Position numbers and translations under genes: made by a program
Part shown: piece by piece, positions 44,252-52,005 of the stretch
Numbering within the stretch: position 1 is the stretch's first letter
Layout of the letters: each line of letters begins with the position of its first letter
IMG/VR virus record: IMGVR_UViG_3300032245_001170
Location: 1-64,000 of that record
DNA from: a virus
Reading direction: 5' to 3' (one strand)
DNA length: 64,000 nucleotides
Notes under the pieces: generated by a model
Told to the model about the DNA's origin: nothing
Seen by the model: the letters and a program-made list of their open reading frames with translations, nothing else
The model's database searches: none

Positions 44252-44544
44252 GGTTTGCAGTGAAGAACTGGCAAGTGTCACAATTGTTTTTATCTGACAC
44301 TGGCGTGCACGAAGTTGATATCGAAACTAGCTCTTTAAAGTTACGTTGCAACTGCCCTGGGTTTAAAAATAGAAGTTCCTGTAAGCACGTTCGTTTTGTT
44401 CGTGAACGCATGTCTGAAAACGACGGAGTCTACCCAACACAAATCTCTACGAAAGCCCCAGTGCTTGAGGCCAACCTCGCTGTCGGCTCTCCAGAAGCTT
44501 TTAGAAAACTATTAATTAATTACGGCAAGATCGAAGTAATTTAG
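44248..44544 (+). CDS. SWIM zinc-finger protein
   Basis: 98 residues, ATGA overlap with the loader gene. LRCNCPGFKNRSSCKHVRFV has Cys34, Cys36, Cys45 and His47 in the SWIM arrangement CxCx(n)CxH, which binds DNA or proteins in recombination and replication factors. It sits between loader and helicase, so a replication accessory role is likely. Confidence 0.75.
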   Translation: MRFAVKNWQVSQLFLSDTGVHEVDIETSSLKLRCNCPGFKNRSSCKHVRFVRERMSENDGVYPTQISTKAPVLEANLAVGSPEAFRKLLINYGKIEVI

Positions 44545-44948
44545 TGAAGGGCGGGGACATCTCAAATGAGGTCCCTCTTCGAGTAGTAGTAACACTGGAT
44601 TGCGTTCTTGATAGAAAACCAACTGTTAAGAAAGTTTTAGGTGTCCCTGTATTCGGAGAAGAGTCTCAGTATAACCGGCAGTCTCTTTCTCTATTTTGGC
44701 GTTTTGCAGAAAAGTACGGGTATGCACTAGAGCTAGTAGGGTTTGGTTATACAAAAAAAGAAATGGAAGAAGTCTTTGAAGATTTAAACAATCTCGGGAC
44801 TAACCCATTCAACTATGTACAAAGGTATGAGTCAGTAGCAGATTTGGTTGGAGAACTTCCCTATCGTCCAGAACTCAAAGGAGTTGTGGATATCCCCTCT
44901 AGGGGGCTAAGGTATGGCAGTAAATATTTAGACATGGGGAGGTTGTAA
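44544..44948 (+). CDS. Unknown protein, faintly HAD-like start
   Basis: 134 residues, GTG start overlapping the previous stop by one base. LRVVVTLDCVLDRK recalls the DxD-type first motif of HAD phosphatases, but the other HAD motifs are not evident. The middle is helical (SLSLFWRFAEKYGYALELVG, TKKEMEEVFEDLNNLG). Coupled by TAATG to the helicase gene. Best treated as an unknown replication-operon protein. Confidence 0.5.
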   Translation: MKGGDISNEVPLRVVVTLDCVLDRKPTVKKVLGVPVFGEESQYNRQSLSLFWRFAEKYGYALELVGFGYTKKEMEEVFEDLNNLGTNPFNYVQRYESVADLVGELPYRPELKGVVDIPSRGLRYGSKYLDMGRL

Positions 44949-46189
44949 TGGCAGCAGATAACGAAGTGCGACTCCTGTCCCGTGCAATACGTACCAGAGA
45001 CATTTCAGTTCTACTTGAAGCCGGAGTACAAGACGACTGGTTTTTTGTTGAAGAGAATAAAGCTGTTTGGAAGTTTATTCGTCAACACTGGACCAGGTAT
45101 CAAGAAGTGCCTACCGGAGTTACTGTATTAGATAACTTCCCTATGTATCGTTTACTTGCAGTAGACGACAACATTGATTATTTATTAGATCAGTTAATTG
45201 AATACCGCAAACGTCAAAGCACTATCTCAGTAGTTCAAGATGCATCAGAGGCAATTGCTTCGGGTGATCACAACACTGCTATTGCAGTACTTGGACAAGG
45301 CGTAGCAAAGTTACTTGATGAAGGTTCTCGGGAGAGCACTGACATTGATTTAACTAACAATGCCACTAAACGATTTGAAGAGTATCTAAATGTTAAGACT
45401 CGTCCAAATGGTTTACTAGGAATCGCTACCGGTTTTAAAACTATTGATCAAGCAACTGCGGGTTTACAGCCAGGTCAGTTAATTACAATTATCGCTCCAC
45501 CTAAGACAGGTAAGTCAGTACTTGCTTTGCAGGTAGCGGTTAATGTTCACAAAGATGGTTTCGTTCCTTTGTTCCAGTCTTTCGAGATGAACAACATTGA
45601 GCAACAACATCGACACGATGCAATGCGTTCCCATATTGCTCACTCTCGGTTGATTCGCGGGGGCCTGACTAAAGAAGAAGAAGCTCGATATCAAAAGGTT
45701 CTTGAAGAGATGGAGAGCATGCACAAGTTCTACTTAACAGATGCAGTATCTGCAATGACTGTTACAGGACTTGCTGCAAAGATCGACAAGCTTCGTCCAG
45801 ACATCGTATTTGTAGATGGTGTGTATTTGATGGTTGATGAGATTACTGGGGAGCAGAACAGCCCTCAGGCGTTAACTAATATAACTCGTGGCCTAAAGCA
45901 ACTTGCTATGGCTAAGAAAATTCCTATTGTTATTTCTACTCAGGTTCTATTGTGGAAGATGAAGAAGCGCCAGGTATCAGCAGATGCAATTGGTTACTCA
46001 TCATCTTTCTATCAAGACTCTGATGTAATTCTTGGATTGCAAAAGCAAGATGAAGAAGACGATACTTCCCGTGAACTACGTATCGTAGCAAGTCGTAATT
46101 GTGGGCCAGCATCAAGTGACCTGTTATGGGACTGGGAAGAAGGGAAGTTTGAAGAGTATGGATCTCTATTCGGAATCAGCACCATTTGA
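44948..46189 (+). CDS. DnaB-like replicative helicase
   Basis: 413 residues. The N-terminal domain begins EVRLLSRAIRTRDISVLLEA, and the RecA-type motor has GLLGIATGFKTIDQATAGLQ, Walker A APPKTGKS (183-190), FQSFEMNNIEQQHR, Walker B DIVFVDGVYLM, and a QxxY-like IVISTQVLLWKMKKRQVSAD with YSSSFYQDSDVILGL. Hexameric helicase for fork unwinding, shorter than bacterial DnaB (about 470) because of a reduced N-terminal domain. Confidence 0.9.
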   Translation: MAADNEVRLLSRAIRTRDISVLLEAGVQDDWFFVEENKAVWKFIRQHWTRYQEVPTGVTVLDNFPMYRLLAVDDNIDYLLDQLIEYRKRQSTISVVQDASEAIASGDHNTAIAVLGQGVAKLLDEGSRESTDIDLTNNATKRFEEYLNVKTRPNGLLGIATGFKTIDQATAGLQPGQLITIIAPPKTGKSVLALQVAVNVHKDGFVPLFQSFEMNNIEQQHRHDAMRSHIAHSRLIRGGLTKEEEARYQKVLEEMESMHKFYLTDAVSAMTVTGLAAKIDKLRPDIVFVDGVYLMVDEITGEQNSPQALTNITRGLKQLAMAKKIPIVISTQVLLWKMKKRQVSADAIGYSSSFYQDSDVILGLQKQDEEDDTSRELRIVASRNCGPASSDLLWDWEEGKFEEYGSLFGISTI

Positions 46190-46412
46190 TGGGACTCAAC
46201 TTTGCAAGTCTGTTGATCCAGATTTGTTTTTTCCTGAGGACTACACAGACCGTTTGAGCGTGATGAGCGCCAAAGCTGTGTGCCAGGGCTGTCCGCTAAC
46301 CATTGCTTGTTTAGAGTATGCTATGTCAGATAGCAGTCTTGATGGTGTTTGGGGCGGAACTACCCCCCAAGAAAGAAAGAACCTAAGAAGACGGAAACGA
46401 GCCCTAGTATGA
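46158..46412 (+). CDS. WhiB-like transcription factor 1
   Basis: 84 residues from the ATG at 46158, which lies within the end of the helicase gene in another frame. Cys16, Cys42, Cys45 and Cys51 give the C-x(n)-C-x2-C-x5-C cluster site of WhiB proteins. GVWGGTTPQERKNLRRRK is the tryptophan turn and basic DNA-binding tail. Phage WhiB proteins bind a 4Fe-4S cluster and the host sigma factor and can repress or redirect host transcription. This family occurs only in Actinobacteria and their phages. Confidence 0.9.
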   Translation: MDLYSESAPFDGTQLCKSVDPDLFFPEDYTDRLSVMSAKAVCQGCPLTIACLEYAMSDSSLDGVWGGTTPQERKNLRRRKRALV

Positions 46413-46597
46413 GTTTAGATCTACGAGATAAGGATGCTCCACTTCACGTTTGCGTGTGCGGTTCTACTTTATGGAACGTAAAAGCAATGTTTGAAGATGG
46501 CGAAATTTCTTTATATATGTTAGACATGGAATGTGCGTTATGTGACGCACTTGCAACAGCACCGACACCAATTGATGGGATGGATTACAGTGGCTAA
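46409..46597 (+). CDS. Small zinc-knuckle protein (62 aa)
   Basis: 62 residues, ATGA overlap with the WhiB gene. HVCVCGSTLWNVKAMFEDGE and MECALCDALATAP provide CxC and CxxC pairs that could form one zinc site. Acidic overall. Function unknown; such proteins are frequent beside WhiB and primase genes in actinobacterial phages. Confidence 0.55.
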   Translation: MSLDLRDKDAPLHVCVCGSTLWNVKAMFEDGEISLYMLDMECALCDALATAPTPIDGMDYSG

Positions 46598-46805
46598 ACT
46601 TAGAATGCCTACCGACGAACAGCTTATGGAACGTGGGTACATGACCGTTGATGAGTTTGTAGATAAGTTTGCTGAAAGCTTGCGTGGTTACATGCACTCT
46701 AACTGGCCAAGCACAGCTGAAGAGTTGCATCACCCAGAAGACCTGGCAGCTAATGCTGCTATTTACACTGAGGTTATGTACCGAGTTATTGGGGACTTTT
46801 CTTAG
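46590..46805 (+). CDS. Small acidic helical protein (71 aa)
   Basis: 71 residues from the GTG at 46590, overlapping the previous stop by 8 bases. Starts at ATG 46575 or 46605 are also possible; a gggatgg stretch upstream of the GTG favours it. The protein is helical (MTVDEFVDKFAESLRGYM, AANAAIYTEVMYRVIGDF). No motif recognised. It directly precedes the primase ATG. Confidence 0.5.
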   Translation: MAKLRMPTDEQLMERGYMTVDEFVDKFAESLRGYMHSNWPSTAEELHHPEDLAANAAIYTEVMYRVIGDFS

Positions 46806-47789
46806 ATGTACCGCGACGGGGATATTGAGAAGGTACTCCTTCGTCTAGGCGTAGATGGAACCCAACGTAATCGTGAGATTACCGGTTTATGCCCAATGCA
46901 TTTAGAACGTGTTGGTCGTCAAGATAATAATCCGTCTTGGTCAATCAATGCTGAAACTGGTGTCCACCACTGCTTCTCCTGTGGATACAAAGGTATTTTG
47001 CTTGGTCTTATAGCGGATGTACTTGAACTTAAAACTAAGTTTGATCGTCCTGACTATGAGGCTGCAAAGGCATGGCTACAGCAAGAGATCGAAGTTGACT
47101 TTGAAGAGCTCGCTAAACAGCTTGAAGAGATGCGTAACGCTTATGTTGGTCCATCACCGCGTCCAATTGAAATGAGCGAGGCTCGTTTGGCTGTATTTGA
47201 TGAGGTTCCGGATTGGGCTTTGCAAGCACGTCAGTTAACCCAGAGTGCTGCTTGGAATCACGGACTTAAGTGGGATACAAAACAAGAGGCTTGGATTATT
47301 CCAATTAGGAATGCTGAGAGTTCTAAACTTATGGGTTGGCAAGAAAAGGGCCAGACAAATCGGACATTTCGTAACAGACCCGCTGGAGTTCAGAAGTCAT
47401 TAACTCTTTTTGGAATTGACTCGTTACTCAACACATCTATGATGGTAGTTGAGTCTCCATTGGATGTTGTAAAGCTCAGCTCATCTAAGCTTCAGGTAGG
47501 CGGAGTAGCGACCTACGGAGCATCAGTAAGTCAGGCCCAGTTTGATTTGTTCAGACGAGCTGAGAAGTTGATTTTTGCTTTTGATAACCCTAGGATTGAT
47601 GCAGCGGGAGAAAAAGCATCTAAAGAAATGTTTGCTAAGTGTAAAGAAGCCGGCATGGAGTGTTGGTTTTTTAATTACGCTGGCACTGATATAAAAGATA
47701 TAGGAGACATGTCTCGTGAGCAGATCGAGTACGGCATTGAAAAAGCTAAACACTTCGTATTTGGTGAGCAAGCAATTTACGGAGACTGA
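46806..47789 (+). CDS. DnaG-type DNA primase with zinc finger and TOPRIM
   Basis: 327 residues. CHC2 zinc finger: ITGLCPMHLERVGRQDNNPS and HHCFSCGYKG with Cys29, His32, Cys56, Cys59. The TOPRIM region has SMMVVESPLDVVKLSSSKLQ (catalytic Glu), GVATYGASVSQAQFDLF and LIFAFDNPRIDAAGEKASKE (Asp pair). It makes RNA primers with the DnaB-like helicase encoded just upstream. The spacing in the Asp motif is longer than in bacterial DnaG (FDNPRIDAAG against FDnDxAG), as seen in some phage primases. Confidence 0.88.
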   Translation: MYRDGDIEKVLLRLGVDGTQRNREITGLCPMHLERVGRQDNNPSWSINAETGVHHCFSCGYKGILLGLIADVLELKTKFDRPDYEAAKAWLQQEIEVDFEELAKQLEEMRNAYVGPSPRPIEMSEARLAVFDEVPDWALQARQLTQSAAWNHGLKWDTKQEAWIIPIRNAESSKLMGWQEKGQTNRTFRNRPAGVQKSLTLFGIDSLLNTSMMVVESPLDVVKLSSSKLQVGGVATYGASVSQAQFDLFRRAEKLIFAFDNPRIDAAGEKASKEMFAKCKEAGMECWFFNYAGTDIKDIGDMSREQIEYGIEKAKHFVFGEQAIYGD

Positions 47790-47913
47790 GGCTGCTTTAC
47801 GAGAAAAGATCATTAAAGAGATTGCTCACGTAAACGAGTACTACCGGAACGGTTCGCCCAAGTCCGCTACTGCTATACTTGTAGAGGTAATGGCAATCAT
47901 TCGGGGGAACTAA
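47764..47913 (+). CDS. Small helical protein (start uncertain)
   Basis: A 49-residue frame from the GTG at 47764, overlapping the end of the primase gene by 26 bases. An ATG at 47716 would need a longer overlap. The conserved-looking part is TETEAALREKIIKEIAHVNE and YYRNGSPKSATAILVEVMAI, a helical hairpin. Its stop overlaps the next ATG (TAATG), which supports translation. Function unknown. Confidence 0.5.
   Translation: MSKQFTETEAALREKIIKEIAHVNEYYRNGSPKSATAILVEVMAIIRGN
47871..47879 (+). promoter_or_regulatory. Possible extended -10 promoter
   Basis: tgcTATACT matches an extended -10 element (TGn plus 5/6 of TATAAT). No good -35 is present, but extended -10 promoters can do without. It would start RNA about 25 bases before the SNF2-helicase ATG. 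Confidence 0.25.
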
Positions 47914-49475
47914 TGACGTTTACGGGCACCCTGCTTCCCTATCAACCGGAGGCTGTAGATGCCATGTGCGATCGTGGCAAGATGTTAGTTGCTTACGACC
48001 TTGGTTTGGGTAAAACTGTTCTTACTATCGCTGCAGTAGAGCGTCTTATGGACGAACAAAAGATTACAGAGCCGGGTATAGTTATCTGCCTGTCCAGTTT
48101 AAAATATCAGTGGGCAGAACAGATTAGGAAATTTACAGATGGAACTTCAACACCTTTGGTCATTGATGGAACGCCAAAACAAAGAGAAGCCCAGTACCAA
48201 GAGGCGTTCGACTGGGGGCATACACTCGTTGATTACGTTATTCTCAACTACGAGCAAGTTGTTAACGACTGGGAGTATGTACGACAGCTCCCTACAGGAT
48301 TCATTATCTGTGACGAAGCAACCGCAATCAAAAGTTTTAGATCCAAACGCTCCAAGTACGTAAAGAAACTAAAGAGCGATTACAAGTTTGCTCTTACTGG
48401 TACACCGGTAGAAAACGGAAAACCAGAAGAGCTCTACTCAATCATGCAGTTTGTAGACAATAGTCTATTAGGTCGTTTTGATTTATTTGATCAAACCTTT
48501 ATTGTTAGAAACAGATTTGGCGGAGTAGACCGTTACCGTAATCTTCCTTTATTAAATACGACCTTGTCTGCTGCTTGCGTAAGAAAGCGTCAATCAGATC
48601 CAGATGTCGCTCCATATTTGCCTGAAACTATTTTTGCTGAGCCCATCTTAATTCAATTTGATTCAGCTGGTTCTAAACTCTATAAGAGCATAGCGAACGA
48701 AATACTTACAGATTTAGAAGAAGCTATGGAATCTTATGGAACTAACTTTGACATTTTTTCTCATTACGGTCAAGCAAACTCCTTTGATGGCGCTGACGCA
48801 TTACGTGGAAAGATCATGTCTAAACTAACGTCATTAAGAATGTTATGTGATCACCCTGAATTGCTTCAGGTATCTGCAAAATCATCAGGTTATGTAGCTG
48901 ACTTAAAAGAGACGGGTCGCCTAGATGCCGTTACAAAAGCACCTAAACTCTCTGCATTAAAAGAGTACGTAGACAACTTCTTAAGCCAGTATGAAGGAAA
49001 TAAGGTTGTTATATTTACTAGTTATGTCCATATGGTGGACATTATTAGGAACACTTTACTTGTAGACTGGGGTAGTACGCCCTACACCGGAGAAATGAAT
49101 GCAAAGGACAAAGAAGAGTCTAAGCTTCTGTTTCAGACTGATCCTAATGTTAGGATCCTTGTTAGCTCTGACGCTGGTGGCTACGGCGTGGACTTGCCTC
49201 AAGCTAACCTACTTATTAATTATGACTTGCCGTGGAATGCTGGCTTGGCTGTACAACGTAACGGAAGAATTCGTAGGGCGTCATCTACCTGGACGTCGAT
49301 AGTTATTCAAGATTTCCTTATGGAGGGGTCTATTGAAGAGCGTCAACACGCTATGTTGCAACAAAAAATAGCTGTAGCTGCTGCTGTATTAGACGGTGAG
49401 GGCATAGATGATAAGGGCGGAGTTGCTTTAACTGCAGGATCACTTAAGGCTTTTTTGCAGAATATAACGGTTTAA
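47913..49475 (+). CDS. SNF2-family DNA helicase/translocase
   Basis: 520 residues. Motif I YDLGLGKTVLTIAAVERL, motif Ia VICLSSLKYQWAEQI, motif II FIICDEATAIKSFRSKRSK (DEAT in place of DEAH), motif III LTGTPVENGKPEELYSIM, motif V LVSSDAGGYGVDLPQANLLI, and motif VI VQRNGRIRRASS. Typical phage SNF2-like ATPase acting in replication or recombination. The single polypeptide has both RecA lobes and no accessory domain. Confidence 0.88.
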   Translation: MTFTGTLLPYQPEAVDAMCDRGKMLVAYDLGLGKTVLTIAAVERLMDEQKITEPGIVICLSSLKYQWAEQIRKFTDGTSTPLVIDGTPKQREAQYQEAFDWGHTLVDYVILNYEQVVNDWEYVRQLPTGFIICDEATAIKSFRSKRSKYVKKLKSDYKFALTGTPVENGKPEELYSIMQFVDNSLLGRFDLFDQTFIVRNRFGGVDRYRNLPLLNTTLSAACVRKRQSDPDVAPYLPETIFAEPILIQFDSAGSKLYKSIANEILTDLEEAMESYGTNFDIFSHYGQANSFDGADALRGKIMSKLTSLRMLCDHPELLQVSAKSSGYVADLKETGRLDAVTKAPKLSALKEYVDNFLSQYEGNKVVIFTSYVHMVDIIRNTLLVDWGSTPYTGEMNAKDKEESKLLFQTDPNVRILVSSDAGGYGVDLPQANLLINYDLPWNAGLAVQRNGRIRRASSTWTSIVIQDFLMEGSIEERQHAMLQQKIAVAAAVLDGEGIDDKGGVALTAGSLKAFLQNITV

Positions 49476-49484
49476 ACTTATTCA

Positions 49485-49628
49485 ATGCCTAACGCACCTA
49501 AGACACCAACACGGACTATTCGTGTAGCCAGCGACCTTTGGGCTGCTGTAAAAGACAAAGCCGCCATCGAGGGTCGCACAGTGACCGACGTAATCGTTGA
49601 GGCATTAAAGAAGTACGTCTCGGAATAA
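49485..49628 (+). CDS. Ribbon-helix-helix DNA-binding protein (47 aa)
   Basis: 47 residues: a strand TRTIRVASDLWAAVKDKAA, then IEGRTVTDVIVEALKKYVSE. This is the strand-helix-helix of CopG/Arc repressors, acting as a dimer. It is a candidate phage regulator located between the SNF2 and Hsp20 genes. Start: ATG 9 bases after the helicase stop, without a strong ribosome site. Confidence 0.75.
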   Translation: MPNAPKTPTRTIRVASDLWAAVKDKAAIEGRTVTDVIVEALKKYVSE

Positions 49629-49685
49629 ATTCCGTAGTACTATTGTTACACCCTAAGACCTGCTCACAATGAGGGGTCTATTACT

Positions 49686-49708
49686 AGTTATCGTCTAAGG
49701 AGATAATT
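49686..49708 (+). promoter_or_regulatory. Leader hairpin of the Hsp20 gene
   Basis: agttatc (49686-49692) can pair with gataatt (49702-49708), with one G-T pair, leaving the loop gtctaagga that contains the Shine-Dalgarno sequence. The stem ends directly before the ATG at 49709. AT-rich stems of this kind act as RNA thermometers for some small heat-shock genes; that is only a possibility here. Confidence 0.35.
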
Positions 49709-50218
49709 ATGGCTCTTATACCTATGCCTGGAAAAGGCTATCCAGATCACGATTGGCACAAAAAGCAAGTAGCTGTGCCGCCAAAATCAATAACAATCAA
49801 TTCCCTATTCCCAAACTTTGATCGTTGGGCTATTGGGTTTGGACCTATGTTAACTACCTTTAACGAGGTATCAGCTTCGGCTAAACAGGCTTCCTACCCT
49901 CCGTACAATATTCGGCAAATTAACAAAGATCTTTATTACATTGAGATGGCTTTGGCAGGCTTTAACAAAGAAGGCCTAAGCGTGACAGTCCAAGAAAACA
50001 TCTTAACTATTTCTGGCGAGGGAATCAATAGTTTCCTAGGAAATAGTGAGTTTGACTATGTACACCAAGGCTTGGCTAGACGGGACTTTGACCAAGAGTT
50101 CACCCTTGCTGAGCACGTAGAAGTTACCTCCGCTGAATTTAAGGATGGGCTTCTAACTATTACCCTAGAACGAATCCTCCCTAAAGAAAAGCAAGCTAAA
50201 GCTATTACCATCCAGTAA
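49709..50218 (+). CDS. Small heat-shock protein, Hsp20 family
   Basis: 169 residues. The alpha-crystallin domain spans about residues 65-165: YNIRQINKDLYYIEMALAGF, NKEGLSVTVQENILTISGEG, DFDQEFTLAEHVEVTSAEFK, and DGLLTITLERILPKEKQAKA, with the ITIQ tail. Holdase chaperone preventing aggregation; several T4-like and cyanobacterial myoviruses carry one. It may aid folding of the very large fibre proteins of this phage; that link is inference. Confidence 0.9.
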   Translation: MALIPMPGKGYPDHDWHKKQVAVPPKSITINSLFPNFDRWAIGFGPMLTTFNEVSASAKQASYPPYNIRQINKDLYYIEMALAGFNKEGLSVTVQENILTISGEGINSFLGNSEFDYVHQGLARRDFDQEFTLAEHVEVTSAEFKDGLLTITLERILPKEKQAKAITIQ

Positions 50219-50219
50219 C

Positions 50220-50249
50220 TTGCACTTTGTCGGTGGGGTGGTATAGGAT
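50220..50249 (+). promoter_or_regulatory. Probable promoter with extended -10
   Basis: TTGCAC (50220-50225) is followed after 16 bases by tgg-TATAGGAT (TATAGG at 50242-50247, with TG at 50239-50240). -35 match 5/6. The only gap between genes in this area is here, and the gene at 50268 has a strong ribosome site, so an internal start of transcription is plausible. Confidence 0.45.
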
Positions 50250-50267
50250 GTTTCTAAAGGAGGCAAC

Positions 50268-50702
50268 ATGCCAAATATCATCCCACCGGACAAAAAGCCG
50301 GTAAGTTCAGTACTAAGTAAGGTTCAACAATTTATTGCTATTAAGCGTCAATTAGACGACTTAACTAAAGAGCAGACACAGCTTAAAAATTATCTTTCTG
50401 ATCTAGTAGATAAAGAGGGTGAGCCTGACGATAAGGGTCATCTCTGGTATCCACTAGAAGAAGAAGTAGATGGCTATCGTTCATTACAGCGTCAACGTAA
50501 AGTCTCTCAAAGCCTTGATGCAGATGCTGCTACTCGTATCCTTGCTGAACGAGGATTAGCAGATCGCTGTTACTCTATGCAACCAGTATTAAATGAGGAC
50601 GAGGTTATGGCCTGTCTTTATGAAGGAAAGTTGTCAGAAGAGGATATCGATACGATGTTCCCTAAGAAAATTATTTGGGCCTTTATTCCTTCTAAATCTT
50701 AA
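50268..50702 (+). CDS. Conserved-type phage protein with coiled coil, unknown function
   Basis: 144 residues, strong ribosome site aaaggagg. Residues 14-50 form a coiled coil (VLSKVQQFIAIKRQLDDLTK, EQTQLKNYLSDLVDKEG). The rest has HLWYPLEEEVDGYRSLQRQR and a helical LDADAATRILAERGLADRCY. Proteins of this architecture recur near RecA and polymerase genes in actinobacterial phages; no activity is known to me. Confidence 0.6.
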   Translation: MPNIIPPDKKPVSSVLSKVQQFIAIKRQLDDLTKEQTQLKNYLSDLVDKEGEPDDKGHLWYPLEEEVDGYRSLQRQRKVSQSLDADAATRILAERGLADRCYSMQPVLNEDEVMACLYEGKLSEEDIDTMFPKKIIWAFIPSKS

Positions 50703-50709
50703 GGTAGAT

Positions 50710-51177
50710 ATGAACGACGAAGTTGACAAACTGTTTGAAGGCCTGGATGATTACTACCCTGGCTCAAAACGTAAACGTCGTAAACCAGATCCAAATGTAA
50801 AACCACGCAAAGTTTCTGCACCAAATGCTTGGAATGCTGACCCTCAAGTCAAAGCATTACCAAACGGAAAGGTGATAGAATTGTTTAGTGCCGGAGCTAT
50901 GGCTCTTGCATTAGGCAGACCGTTAGTTACTTTGAGACTTTGGGAACGAAAAGGTTATATACCACGTGCACCCTATCGCCTGAAGTCAATGATTGTGAAT
51001 GGTGTAAAGAAGCCCGGATGGCGGATGTACAGCAAAGCAATTGTCGAAGCAACTATTGAGAGCTTTCAATCTAGAGGACTTCTTGAAGCACCTCGGGTTG
51101 ATTGGAATCGGCATCATGATCTATCAATTGAATTGATGGAGAAATGGACTAAGATTCATACTCAAGAAACAACTTAA
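50710..51177 (+). CDS. MerR-like helix-turn-helix protein
   Basis: 155 residues from ATG 50710. After a Lys/Pro-rich lead, residues about 57-110 read VIELFSAGAMALALGRPLVT, LRLWERKGYIPRAPYR and a final WRMYSKAIVEATIESF. This is the MerR/excisionase winged helix: helix-turn-helix, then a wing with WERKGxIP. It is probably a regulator or replication accessory protein. The ribosome site aaggt lies in a small 4-bp hairpin (50696-50709). Confidence 0.7.
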   Translation: MNDEVDKLFEGLDDYYPGSKRKRRKPDPNVKPRKVSAPNAWNADPQVKALPNGKVIELFSAGAMALALGRPLVTLRLWERKGYIPRAPYRLKSMIVNGVKKPGWRMYSKAIVEATIESFQSRGLLEAPRVDWNRHHDLSIELMEKWTKIHTQETT

Positions 51178-51223
51178 TATGACCATCAACCAATGATCCA
51201 CTGACTATGAAAGGAATATCCAA

Positions 51224-51925
51224 ATGGGTATCCGCATTGAAAGCCAAGCAACACCAAACGTCGATTCTTATGTAGTCGACACCCCTACTACCGAAGTTCT
51301 CGAAGAGATCTTCCAAGCTGAAGACGAATCAGAAGTTCCTGAGCGTTCTTCAGTAATTCAAACAGGTTGGGCAGCAGCTAAGAAAGCTGTAGCAAAGTCC
51401 AACAAAACATTCGCAACTGACTTCCGCTTTGACGAGGATGTCCAACTAATTAAATTCATTGGTAATGAACCAATGTCCTTTATGCAGCACTGGGTAAACC
51501 GTCCTGGAAAGAAGTCCTTTATTAGCATTGGTGAGGGTGACCCGCTAGTTGCTGTAGGAAGTAAGCCAGATCAAAAGTTTGCGTTTACTGTACTTAACCT
51601 ATCTGACGAAGATCCACAACTACAACTAATGATTGTTGGAGTTCGTCTCTGCGGACAACTTGAGAAGCTTGATTCTGATAAGAAGACAGGTCCACTTAAT
51701 CGTCCTGACATTTACTGGGCAGTCAGCAAGTCTGGCACCGGTACAAAAACATCATACTCAGTTACACCTGTAAAAGAGCGTGACCTTGCTGAGGATTGGG
51801 GTATTGACCCTGTTGCAGCCTCAGAGCTAATCAAAACAATGAAGCCACTAGGACCAGATGCGTTACATACATCTACCAAGGCTGAACTTGCTGAGATTGC
51901 TCGTGAAATTGCATCCGGTAACTAA
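51224..51925 (+). CDS. Probable ssDNA-binding or related DNA-associated protein
   Basis: 233 residues, aaaggaat before the ATG. FRFDEDVQLIKFIGNEPMSF and MQHWVNRPGKKSFISIGEGD, DPLVAVGSKPDQKFAFTVLN and LSDEDPQLQLMIVGVRLCGQ follow the layout of T4 gp32-like/actinobacterial phage ssDNA-binding proteins, including a segment where others carry a zinc site, although the cysteines are absent here. Codon use is favourable, as for an abundant protein. It sits directly before DNA polymerase. The call is from pattern and context. Confidence 0.5.
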   Translation: MGIRIESQATPNVDSYVVDTPTTEVLEEIFQAEDESEVPERSSVIQTGWAAAKKAVAKSNKTFATDFRFDEDVQLIKFIGNEPMSFMQHWVNRPGKKSFISIGEGDPLVAVGSKPDQKFAFTVLNLSDEDPQLQLMIVGVRLCGQLEKLDSDKKTGPLNRPDIYWAVSKSGTGTKTSYSVTPVKERDLAEDWGIDPVAASELIKTMKPLGPDALHTSTKAELAEIAREIASGN

Positions 51926-51939
51926 TCCCAAATAATCGT

Positions 51940-51985
51940 GCTGGGGGCTCAGTCTCTTGTCTCCTTTCTCTAATGAGCCCCCAGC
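51940..51985 (+). terminator. 12-bp GC-rich inverted repeat before DNA polymerase
   Basis: gctgggggctca (51940-51951) pairs with tgagcccccagc (51974-51985) around a pyrimidine-rich 22-base loop. It lacks a downstream T-run, so it is either an attenuator or an mRNA-processing/stabilising element. Its last three bases are shared with the hairpin at 51983-52005, so the two cannot fully form together. Confidence 0.5.
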
Positions 51986-52005
51986 GCACCTAATCAAGGA
52001 GCGCT
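51983..52005 (+). promoter_or_regulatory. Hairpin burying the ribosome site of DNA polymerase
   Basis: agcgc-a-cct (51983-51991) pairs with agg-a-gcgct (51997-52005) around the loop aatca, with one A-A mismatch. The Shine-Dalgarno aagga is in the 3' arm, and the stem ends directly before the ATG at 52006. The layout is nearly the same as the hairpin at 42650. A translational operator is likely. Confidence 0.55.

Noticed and set aside
44544-44948. HAD phosphatase call for the 134-residue protein
   Set aside because: Only a first-motif-like VVTLDCVLD is present; motifs II-IV are missing, so it stays unknown.
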